From: Methylorubrum suomiense
Lineage (GTDB): Bacteria > Pseudomonadota > Alphaproteobacteria > Rhizobiales > Beijerinckiaceae
Assembly: GCF_022179765.1 (NCBI RefSeq)
Contig: NZ_BPRE01000011.1
Location: forward strand, 108,246 to 172,245
Direction of reading: 5' to 3'
Length of the DNA: 64,000 nucleotides
The position numbers were made by a program, and so were the translations under genes. Below the pieces are notes generated by a model. It had not been told where the DNA came from. It searched no databases and saw only the letters and a program-made list of their open reading frames with translations. Positions 48,466-55,837 of this stretch are shown in pieces. Position 1 is the stretch's first letter. Each line of letters begins with the position of its first letter.

Positions 48466-48872
48466 TTGACTTACCCGATGCGTCCCTGGCCACCACGCGG
48501 TGAAACACGGCTCCCCTTTGCTCCGGAAAGCACCGTCGCGAGACATCCCCCGCGTTGGACACCGCCTCGGGATAAGCTTCGCTTCGTCCGAACCGCCGGA
48601 TCCGCCGGAGCGCGACCGAATCCAGTGTCATGCCGCCCGACGTTGGCCGCGCTGGACGAGGCTGCGTCGCGAACGCTGATCGCTCCACTCGGCCAGGCGT
48701 CCGAGCCATGCCGGGCGCTCCACAGCTGAGCTGTTCGCGACGCAACGCAGCGCCCCCAAAACCGATACGCCAGTTCTTGCCCAGCTGGGGCGCATCATCT
48801 TTGTTTCTCCGACGATGCCTCCTCGCGCCGAGATCCGCTCGCGATCCGCTTCTTCGTACCGAGCTGGCCAGA

Positions 48873-48887
48873 TTACAACTGTTGTAA
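48873..48887. promoter_or_regulatory. Perfect 15-bp palindrome TTACAACTGTTGTAA
   Basis: Seven-base arms around a central T, 228 bases before the mucR start, with TGGCCA hexamers on both sides (near 48865 and 48893). Best candidate for an operator acting on mucR. Confidence 0.45.
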
Positions 48888-49114
48888 ACTAAGTGGCCAT
48901 TCTCTGAGGCTTGTCAGAGAGACCGTAGATTGTGCGGATGGGCACGCTGCACTCGGTTTGTAACAAATGATAGAAATCGGTCTTGCGCATTTTCCAGCGT
49001 AGCGTTAAATCCCTCTCGGTTCACTGTAGTGACTTCGCTTCGGTCTCAGGTCGTTTCGTCATGATGACGGCGGCCAGTGACTGTCTTCGTCCGTATCGTA
49101 GGAGGTTGTTTAGA

Positions 49115-49567
49115 ATGTCTCTCGAAGAAGCCGTTGGCGAGGGTTACATTCCACTGACCGTCGACATCGTTTCGGCGTTCGTTGGGCATAATTCCCTGGC
49201 AGCCGGGGAGCTTCCCGGACTGATCGCTGCGGTCCACGGCACGCTCTCCGGCCTGACCAGCCGCGCCGCCGAGCCGAAGGTGCAGCCACTGACTCCGGCC
49301 GTGCCGATCAAGCGCTCGATCCAGCCCGACTTCCTCGTCTGCCTGGAGGACGGCAAGAAGTTCAAATCGCTGAAGCGCCACCTGCGCACGCGCTACAATC
49401 TCTCGCCGGACGAGTATCGCGCCCGCTGGAACCTGCCCGACGACTACCCGATGGTTGCGCCGAGCTACGCGCAGACCCGGTCCGAATTGGCCCGGACCAT
49501 GGGGCTCGGCCAGCAGCGCCGCAAATGGCCGGCGAAGAACAAGCCGGAAGCCGTGGCCGCGGTCTGA
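49115..49567 (+). CDS. MucR/Ros-family zinc-finger transcriptional regulator
   Basis: 150 aa. VDIVSAFVGHNSL N-terminal oligomerisation segment, then the Ros/MucR zinc-finger region CLEDGKKFKSLKRHLRTRYN and LSPDEYRARWNLPDDYPMVA. Ligand positions: Cys76, Asp79, His89; the fourth position, His in Ros, is Arg93/Tyr94 here. MucR proteins are global repressors of exopolysaccharide, motility and cell-cycle genes in Rhizobiales and often self-regulate. GGAGG at 49101-49105, nine bases before ATG, fixes the start. Preceded by a long gene-free leader. Confidence 0.95.
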   Translation: MSLEEAVGEGYIPLTVDIVSAFVGHNSLAAGELPGLIAAVHGTLSGLTSRAAEPKVQPLTPAVPIKRSIQPDFLVCLEDGKKFKSLKRHLRTRYNLSPDEYRARWNLPDDYPMVAPSYAQTRSELARTMGLGQQRRKWPAKNKPEAVAAV

Positions 49568-49711
49568 GCCGCGCCCGCGGGGATTGTCCACAGGGGATCG
49601 GGCTGCGCGCAGCCCGCCCCCACGCACCTGCCCGACCCGTTAGAGGTCGGGCAACGCCTGCCTGGAACAGTCGCGACCCCAGCCGGTATCTCCGGCCCTC
49701 GAGGAGTTGCA

Positions 49712-50500
49712 ATGTCCGGCCGGTCGCCCACCGCCGTTCGCCTATTCTGGACGTTCGTCGCCGGCTCGACGGTTGCCTTCTGGTACGGGCCTCCCGCCCT
49801 CGCTGCGACCGGCGCGGCCTCGCTCGCGATCCTGCTGCATCGCCTGGACCGCCCAAGGCGGTTTCGCGCCTTCGTGCGCCGTGTCAGCCAGCGTCATGCC
49901 GAGACCCTGGCTCTGCGCCGGCGCCAGGAATGCTTCGTCGACGCTTACGGCAACACCATCGAGGATGGTTGGCTCCGGGAGCGTGAATACTTCATCGAGC
50001 GCACCCTTCTTCCGCAGATCGAGACCCGCGGCTTCGCCGAGGATGCCGAAACCCGCTACGAGGTGATGGCCGAGATCGTCGAGCGCGTCGCCCGCCGATA
50101 CGCCCTTCCCGACGATGATGGCAGCCCCGAGGACGGCATCGCCTACGAACGATTCTGTGCCCGTTTGCTGCAAGAATCGGGATGGCGCGCACGCCCGACG
50201 CAGGCGAGCGGTGATCAGGGCTGCGATGTGATCGCCGAGCGCGACGGACTGCGCCTCGTGGTCCAGTGCAAGCGCTACGGTCGCCCGGTGGGCAACGCCG
50301 CGGTGCAGGAAATTGCCGCCGCCGCTCTGCACTGGTCCGCCGATAGGGCGGCGGTGGTCTCGAATGCCGGGTTCACACCGGCTGCTCGCAAGCTCGCTGG
50401 CACGACGGGTGTGCTCCTGCTCCATCACGACGACCTCCCCGATCTCGCGACGCAGCTCCCGCGGGAGGGCCGGCGCCTCCTGCCCGTCGGTGGACGGTGA
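49712..50500 (+). CDS. Membrane-anchored Mrr-type restriction endonuclease-like protein
   Basis: 262 aa. Two hydrophobic helices near the N-terminus (about 8-42), a helical linker (about 50-135) and a PD-(D/E)xK nuclease domain (about 140-250) of the Mrr_cat type: Glu146 in YERFCARLLQ, GDQGCDVIAE with Asp172, VVQCKRYGRP with Gln185 and Lys187, then AVVSNAGFTPAARKLA. All catalytic positions are present. No methyltransferase or specificity gene is adjacent, so it is a solitary nuclease, perhaps acting on modified or foreign DNA at the membrane. GAGGAG precedes ATG by 5 bases. Confidence 0.87.
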   Translation: MSGRSPTAVRLFWTFVAGSTVAFWYGPPALAATGAASLAILLHRLDRPRRFRAFVRRVSQRHAETLALRRRQECFVDAYGNTIEDGWLREREYFIERTLLPQIETRGFAEDAETRYEVMAEIVERVARRYALPDDDGSPEDGIAYERFCARLLQESGWRARPTQASGDQGCDVIAERDGLRLVVQCKRYGRPVGNAAVQEIAAAALHWSADRAAVVSNAGFTPAARKLAGTTGVLLLHHDDLPDLATQLPREGRRLLPVGGR

Positions 50501-50504
50501 GGCG

Positions 50505-51794
50505 CTACTCGGCGGGGATGGGCCGCGCGGATGGCCGCGGGGCCGCCTTGCGGCGCACCGAGACGCGGGCGGCCCGCTTGCGCCACCAGATCACGACGCC
50601 GGTCACTGAGAGCATCGCCACCACGAGCCCCATCAGCGAGATCAGGATGCGTCCGGGCAGGCCGAGGATGCGGCCGGAATGGACCGGGAACTGCGCCTGC
50701 ACGAAGAGGTCGGCGGCGGTGCCGATCCAGGGCTGACGGTCGCCGATCACCTTGGCGTCGGCCCCGTCGAAATAGACCGCCGCCGGTCCGACGCCGGCGG
50801 CACCGTGATCGTCGCCGGGCTGGAAGTAGCGCGCGGTGTAGAAGCCCTGGAACGGATTGTAGGCCAGCGCTCCGACCGGCTCGGACCAGCCCCGACGCTG
50901 CCCCTCCGCCTGGGCCGCCTCGAGAATGTCGGCGAACGAGGCGCTCGGTTCGATCGGCTTCAGCGGCGAAACCATCGGTCGGGTAAAGGAGGGGTCCGGC
51001 GTCACCCGCGAGATGCTCGACATCAGCGGCAGGAACACCTCGCGATAGAGGTTGAGCGAGAATGCCGTGAAGGCGAGCAGGAACAGCAGGGCGAAGGTCC
51101 ACAGGCTCGCGGCCCGATGAAGATCGAAGTTGATCCGGTAGGCGCTGCCGGAGGTCTTGACCTTCCAGGCGGGCTTCCACCGCTTCCACCAATCCCGGCC
51201 GGATGGGCGAGGGCTCGCCGCACGGTCCGGTTTGGCGGCCTTGCGCACCGGCAGCGTCAGATAGAAGCCGACGAAACCATCGATCGTCCAGACGATGGCG
51301 ACGATTCCCATCAGCCAGACGCCCCAGCGGTCCTCGCCCCACATCGCGGGCAGATGCAGGGAGAAATGCAGCTTGTACAGGAACGAGATCAGGGTCTCAC
51401 GGGTGATCGGCCAAGCCTGGCCCCATTCCCGCCGGCCGATCTCGGCGCCGCTCACCGGATCGAGGAAGACCTGATTGTAGCCCAGGACGGCCAATTGACC
51501 GGTCGCGGGATCGACCCGCGGCATCACGAACAGATCCAGCGCCTCGCCCGGTTCGGCCGCGGTGTTGAAGTAGACCACCCTCGCTCTCGTTTCCCGCGCC
51601 TCGAACTGCCGGACAAGGTCGAGCGAGGAAATCGCGGTCCCACGGCTCGCGACTTCGTGGAGATGCGGATTCAGCCAATCGTCGAGTTCGTGGTCCCACG
51701 AGATCACCGCGCCGGTGAGGCCCGCGACGAAAAGAAAGGCCGCCACCGTCAGGCCGGCCCATCGGTGAAGCAGGACGAAAACCGAACGCGCCAT
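50505..51794 (-). CDS. PepSY-associated membrane protein (PiuB-like)
   Basis: 429 aa. N-terminal helix LLHRWAGLTVAAFLFVAGLT (about 7-27), a PepSY-like periplasmic region, a central helix pair (VWLMGIVAIVWTIDGFVGFY), KLHFSLHLP and FDLHRAASLWTFALLFLL with conserved His that may bind heme, and a C-terminal helix (ILISLMGLVVAMLSVTGVVIWW). Relatives are often near siderophore receptors and are proposed ferric reductases. Here it stands alone, four bases from the convergent nuclease gene. Start at 51794 (MARSVFVLLHRWAG) with GGGGAT upstream. Confidence 0.87.
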   Translation of the reverse strand: MARSVFVLLHRWAGLTVAAFLFVAGLTGAVISWDHELDDWLNPHLHEVASRGTAISSLDLVRQFEARETRARVVYFNTAAEPGEALDLFVMPRVDPATGQLAVLGYNQVFLDPVSGAEIGRREWGQAWPITRETLISFLYKLHFSLHLPAMWGEDRWGVWLMGIVAIVWTIDGFVGFYLTLPVRKAAKPDRAASPRPSGRDWWKRWKPAWKVKTSGSAYRINFDLHRAASLWTFALLFLLAFTAFSLNLYREVFLPLMSSISRVTPDPSFTRPMVSPLKPIEPSASFADILEAAQAEGQRRGWSEPVGALAYNPFQGFYTARYFQPGDDHGAAGVGPAAVYFDGADAKVIGDRQPWIGTAADLFVQAQFPVHSGRILGLPGRILISLMGLVVAMLSVTGVVIWWRKRAARVSVRRKAAPRPSARPIPAE

Positions 51795-52167
51795 CGATCC
51801 CCGAAATCCGATCCTAACAGGACCTTCTGTCAACCATGTGCCCCTGTCCCGGGCACCTCCCCTGAACGAAGGAGTTGCAGAAGCCTTGCTCCCTCGTCCA
51901 CACGTTGGACGAATCGGGAGCGCCGAGATTTAGCGTGGCTGACGCCGTCACGGAAGCCGGTTCGGGATCAGCGTCCGATTCGATCGTCCGTGAAGATCCA
52001 GTAAAGGCCGGGCACGGGTGCAGCCAGTGACTTAACACCCCCTTAAACCCGCCGCATTTAGGCTGCCGAACGGAGGCGGAACCGATGCGCTGCGAGGCGC
52101 GACGGCGGCCGAGATGGAACGGAAGCGGGTAGCGGTCCTGCGGGATTGCCGGCCCCACATGGATCGC
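51795..52167. other. Divergent intergenic region, PepSY gene and PBP1A
   Basis: 373 bases with promoters of both genes. An AT-richer patch at 52030-52065 (TTAACACCCCCTTAAACC) may be part of the PBP1A promoter. No gene seen. Confidence 0.45.
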
Positions 52168-54360
52168 ATGGCGAAGACAGCCGGACGCAGACCGCGCAGC
52201 GAACCGAGCTTCGACATCCCGGAGGGGAGCGATCCCGCACGCCTCGATGTGCGCCTGTCGCGCGGGGACCGCTCGGCGGGCGGCGCGGCACAGCGAGGCG
52301 GCGCGAAGGCGGCGCCCCGCGGGGCCTCACGGAAACGCGCCTCGGGCGGCGGCGGCAAGCCACCCCGGCGGCGGCGATCCTGGCTCGGCCGAATCGTTCA
52401 CGGCGTCGTCGTGCTCGGCATCTGGGGCGTGATCGCACTGGCCGGCCTCATCGCCTACCACGCCTCGCAGCTTCCCCCGATCGACCAGTTGGCGGTGCCG
52501 AAGCGCCCGCCCAACATCGCGATCCTGGCGAGCGACGGCTCCCTGCTCGCCAATCGCGGCGAGACCGGTGGGCGCGTCGTCTCGATCAAGGAATTGCCGC
52601 CCTACCTGCCGCGCGCCTTCGTGGCGATCGAGGACCGGCGTTTCTACGACCATTTCGGCGTCGATCCGGTCGGCATCGCCCGCGCCGTCGCCCAGAATCT
52701 GACCCGGCGCGGCCTCGCGCAGGGCGGCTCGACGCTGACCCAGCAACTCGCCAAGAACCTGTTCCTCACGCCGGAGCGGTCGGCCTCGCGAAAGATCCAG
52801 GAGGCGATCCTCGCACTGTGGCTGGAGCACAAATACACGAAGGACGAGATCCTCGAACTCTATCTCAACCGGGTCTATTTCGGTGCCGGCGCCTACGGCG
52901 TCGAGGCGGCGGCGCAGCGCTATTTCGGCAAGCCTGCCAAGAACGTGACGCTGGCGGAGGCCGCCATGCTCGGCGGACTCGTCCAGGCACCCTCGCGGCT
53001 CGCCCCGAACCGCAACCTCAAGGCGGCGCAGGCGCGGGCGGCCCATGTCCTCGCCGCGATGGAGGATCTCGGTTTCGCGAAGGCCCCCGACGTGAAGGTG
53101 GCCCTGGCCCAGCCGGCGCGGCCCGCCTCCACCCGGGGCGGCGGATCGCCGAACTACGTTGCCGACCTCGTCATGGACGTCCTCGACGACTTCCTTCCGA
53201 AATTCGACGACGACATCGTCGTCTCCACCACGGTGGATGCCGGCCTCCAAAGCGTGGGCGAGCGTGCGCTGACCGACGAGCTGAACGCCAAGGGCGCTCG
53301 CTACAACGTTGCGCAGGGCGCGCTCGTCTCGATGCGGCCGGACGGCGCGATCCGCGCGCTGATCGGCGGCCGCGACTATGCCCAGAGCCAGTTCAACCGC
53401 GCCACGACCGCCAAGCGGCAGCCCGGCTCGTCGTTCAAGCCCTTCGTCTACTTGGCGGCGATCGAGCGCGGGCTGACGCCCGACACCGTGCGCGACGACG
53501 CGCCGATCCGTATCGGCAACTGGGCGCCGGAGAACTATTCCCACAGCTATAGCGGCGCGGTGACCCTGCGGGAGGCGCTGGCGCAATCCCTCAACACCGT
53601 CGCCGTCCGTCTCGGCCAGGAAGTCGGCCCGAAGGCGGTGGTGCAGACCGCACAGCGCCTCGGCATCGCCTCGCCGCTCCAAGCCAACGGGTCGATCGCG
53701 CTCGGCACCTCGGAAGTCACGCCGCTGGAAATGGTCGGCGCCTATTGCGCCTTCGCCAATGGCGGCACCGGCGTGATTCCCTACGTCATCGCCAGCATCA
53801 AGTCGGCGAACGGCAAGATGCTGTACAAGCGTGGCGAAGGCGGCCTCGGCCGGGTCATCGATCCCAACGCCGTCGGCATGATGAACGCCATGATGCACGA
53901 CGTCTTCGCCATCGGCACGGCCAAGAAAGCCGACATCCCGGGCTGGGAACTCGCCGGCAAGACCGGCACCAGCCAGGATTTCCGCGATGCGTGGTTCATC
54001 GGTTACTCGGCCACTCTCGTGACCGGTGTCTGGCTCGGCAACGATGACGGCGAGCCGACCAAGAAGGCCTCCGGCGGCAGCCTGCCTGCCGAGATCTGGA
54101 AGACCTACATGACGACGGCGCTGAAGGCCGACAAGCCGGTGGGGCTGCCCGGTCTCAATCGCTGGCGCGCCCGGCCTCAGGTGGCGAATGCGGGCGAGCG
54201 CGAGGGCGGTCCCGGCGGGCTGATCGGCGTCCTCCTCGGAGAGCCGGACCGCACCGCTTCCGTGCCGCCGCCGCCGCGTTCCGTGCCCGGCGGTCGTGGG
54301 CAGGGTCCGAGCCAGGACGATCGCAACTTCCTCGAGAAGCTGTTCGGGCTCGGCGAGTAG
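52168..54360 (+). CDS. Penicillin-binding protein 1A, bifunctional transglycosylase/transpeptidase
   Basis: 730 aa from this start. Basic cytoplasmic tail (about 1-75), one membrane helix (about 80-105), GT51 domain with AIEDRRFYDHFGVDP (catalytic Glu) and GGSTLTQQLAKNLF, then a transpeptidase with SSFKPF (SxxK), SLN (SxN) and KTGTS motifs. Builds glycan strands and 4-3 crosslinks in peptidoglycan. C-terminal Gly/Pro-rich tail. ATG 52159 or 52114 are alternative starts; none has a strong ribosome binding site. Confidence 0.94.
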   Translation: MAKTAGRRPRSEPSFDIPEGSDPARLDVRLSRGDRSAGGAAQRGGAKAAPRGASRKRASGGGGKPPRRRRSWLGRIVHGVVVLGIWGVIALAGLIAYHASQLPPIDQLAVPKRPPNIAILASDGSLLANRGETGGRVVSIKELPPYLPRAFVAIEDRRFYDHFGVDPVGIARAVAQNLTRRGLAQGGSTLTQQLAKNLFLTPERSASRKIQEAILALWLEHKYTKDEILELYLNRVYFGAGAYGVEAAAQRYFGKPAKNVTLAEAAMLGGLVQAPSRLAPNRNLKAAQARAAHVLAAMEDLGFAKAPDVKVALAQPARPASTRGGGSPNYVADLVMDVLDDFLPKFDDDIVVSTTVDAGLQSVGERALTDELNAKGARYNVAQGALVSMRPDGAIRALIGGRDYAQSQFNRATTAKRQPGSSFKPFVYLAAIERGLTPDTVRDDAPIRIGNWAPENYSHSYSGAVTLREALAQSLNTVAVRLGQEVGPKAVVQTAQRLGIASPLQANGSIALGTSEVTPLEMVGAYCAFANGGTGVIPYVIASIKSANGKMLYKRGEGGLGRVIDPNAVGMMNAMMHDVFAIGTAKKADIPGWELAGKTGTSQDFRDAWFIGYSATLVTGVWLGNDDGEPTKKASGGSLPAEIWKTYMTTALKADKPVGLPGLNRWRARPQVANAGEREGGPGGLIGVLLGEPDRTASVPPPPRSVPGGRGQGPSQDDRNFLEKLFGLGE

Positions 54361-54534
54361 GCGCTGATCGTCCAAAACTTCCCGGTTGGGCGGGACATTC
54401 ATCCCCGTACCACGCCATCGCGGGGTTCGGTTCGCGGGGGCGCGGTGGCTTGCCACATTCGCGCCATGTTGCGGGCATGAGCCTTGGATGAGACGGGAGC
54501 GCGCCGCCGCCTCCCAGCTCGTGAAGGAGCCCCC

Positions 54535-54630
54535 GTGTCCTCCCCCTTGCCCGACCGTCGTGCCGCTGGCCCCTGGGCCGGTGCGTACAGGCCGGGCGTG
54601 CCCCTCGCCGGACGCCGGAGCCGCCCCTGA
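54535..54630 (+). CDS. Possible 31-aa leader ORF before the cyclase
   Basis: GTG 54535 is preceded by GAAGGAG (54523-54529, five bases away). The frame ends at TGA 54628-54630, overlapping the cyclase ATG by one base (TGATG). The peptide is Arg/Pro-rich and not recognisable. The geometry suggests translational coupling; the protein may have no function of its own. Confidence 0.3.
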   Translation: MSSPLPDRRAAGPWAGAYRPGVPLAGRRSRP

Positions 54631-55703
54631 TGCTGCCGCACCATCGCTGGTTCTGGTTCCTGATCCTGCTCGCCACCGGCGGGGCGGGTCTCCTCTACAA
54701 CGTGATCTTCGCGGGGGGCGCGAGCCCGGCGGCGGGCTTCACCTACGGCCTCTGCGTCGGCATCGCCGCCCTGGCCTTCGATCGCGGGGTGCTGCTCGCG
54801 GGTTTGCAGGCGCGCATCCGCCGCCTCCCCGCCGGGTTCTACGTGGTGGCGGCCGAGCTGTCCTACGTGGCGATGATCGTGGCCGGCAACGCGCTCGGCG
54901 GTCTCGTCGTCTGGCTGCTCGGGCTTACCCAGGATCCGCTGGTGGAGGCGGTGCGCACGACCCCGCGGGTGCTCGCCTACGCGCTGGCCGTCTCGGCGCT
55001 TCTCGTCTTCGTCATCCGCATGCGCGACCTCATCGGCGGCGAGGTCTTCATCAACTTCCTCGTCGGCCGCTATCACCGCCCGGTGGAGGAGGAGCGCATC
55101 TTCCTGTTCCTCGACGTCGTCGGCTCCACCGCCTTCGCCGAGACCCACGGTGACCTGCGGGCACAGGAATATCTCAGCGCGGTCTTCGCCACCCTCGCCG
55201 AACCGGTGCGCCGCTTCCACGGGTCGGTCGACGATTACATCGGCGACCTCGCCATGATCACGTGGCCGATGGAGCGGGGGCTGAAGGACGCGCGCTGCGT
55301 CGCCTGCCTGTTCGCCGTGCGCGACCGCATCGAAGCCGACGCCGCCGCCTGGGAGGCCCGCTTCGGCACCGTGCCGCGGCTGCGCGCGGGGCTCCATGGC
55401 GGCCCGGTGGTGACGGCGGAAGTCGGGGTCGACCGGCACAAGATCGCCTATTTCGGGGATGCCGTGAACGTCGTCGCCCGAACCGAATCCCTATGTCGCC
55501 CCCTCGGCGTCGACACGCTGATCTCCGAGGATCTGCTCGCGCGGCTGCCGCGCCTGCCCAAAGACATCACCGCACGCGGTCTCGGCAGCCATGCCCTGAG
55601 GGGGCGAGGCCGGCGCCTCTCGGTCGCGACCCTGGAACGGGCGGTTGCCCTGCCCACTCAAGACACGCGCGCCCTCGCCCGGCCCCGCGAGGCCGCCGGC
55701 TGA
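54630..55703 (+). CDS. Membrane class III adenylate/guanylate cyclase
   Basis: 357 aa. Four N-terminal membrane helices (about 7-140), a short linker (DLIGGEVFINFLVGRYHRPV) and a class III cyclase domain (about 155-330). Metal Asp162 in FLFLDVVGSTAF and Asp206 in DDYIGDLAM are present; transition-state Asn280 and Arg284 are in GDAVNVVARTES. The base-selecting Lys position (K-x-x-GD) is Asp202, so substrate choice may be unusual or activity reduced. Convergent with tamB. Confidence 0.88.
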   Translation: MLPHHRWFWFLILLATGGAGLLYNVIFAGGASPAAGFTYGLCVGIAALAFDRGVLLAGLQARIRRLPAGFYVVAAELSYVAMIVAGNALGGLVVWLLGLTQDPLVEAVRTTPRVLAYALAVSALLVFVIRMRDLIGGEVFINFLVGRYHRPVEEERIFLFLDVVGSTAFAETHGDLRAQEYLSAVFATLAEPVRRFHGSVDDYIGDLAMITWPMERGLKDARCVACLFAVRDRIEADAAAWEARFGTVPRLRAGLHGGPVVTAEVGVDRHKIAYFGDAVNVVARTESLCRPLGVDTLISEDLLARLPRLPKDITARGLGSHALRGRGRRLSVATLERAVALPTQDTRALARPREAAG

Positions 55704-55713
55704 ACGAGCCACT

Positions 55714-55747
55714 TCGGCCGGTCGATCGATCGATCGGTCGAGGCCGG
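55714..55747. repeat. Short GATC-repeat hairpin between convergent genes
   Basis: TCGGCC, then GATCGATCGATC-type repeats, then GGCCGG. Self-complementary overall and placed between the cyclase and tamB ends; could act as a weak bidirectional stop. Confidence 0.35.
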
Positions 55748-55837
55748 ATCGTTCGGAATGGCGGCCAGGCGCGGCGATCCGATCTCCCACCGGCCGAAAT
55801 CCCTTTCGACCGATACGGCGAGTACCTCAGGCCGCCC

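Larger units (their letters stand above)
48312..49114. other. 803-base gene-free region upstream of mucR
   Basis: No credible gene on either strand. It contains three perfect 15-bp palindromes (48384-48398, 48451-48465, 48873-48887), a 14-bp direct repeat TGAGGCTTGTCAGA (48438-48451 and 48905-48918) and an AT-richer part (48770-49110) that probably carries the mucR promoter and a long leader. Confidence 0.6.

Noticed and set aside
48406..48887. Short open frames on both strands before mucR (107, 97 and 85 codons)
   Set aside because: No ribosome binding sites, Pro/Arg-rich random composition and overlap with each other.
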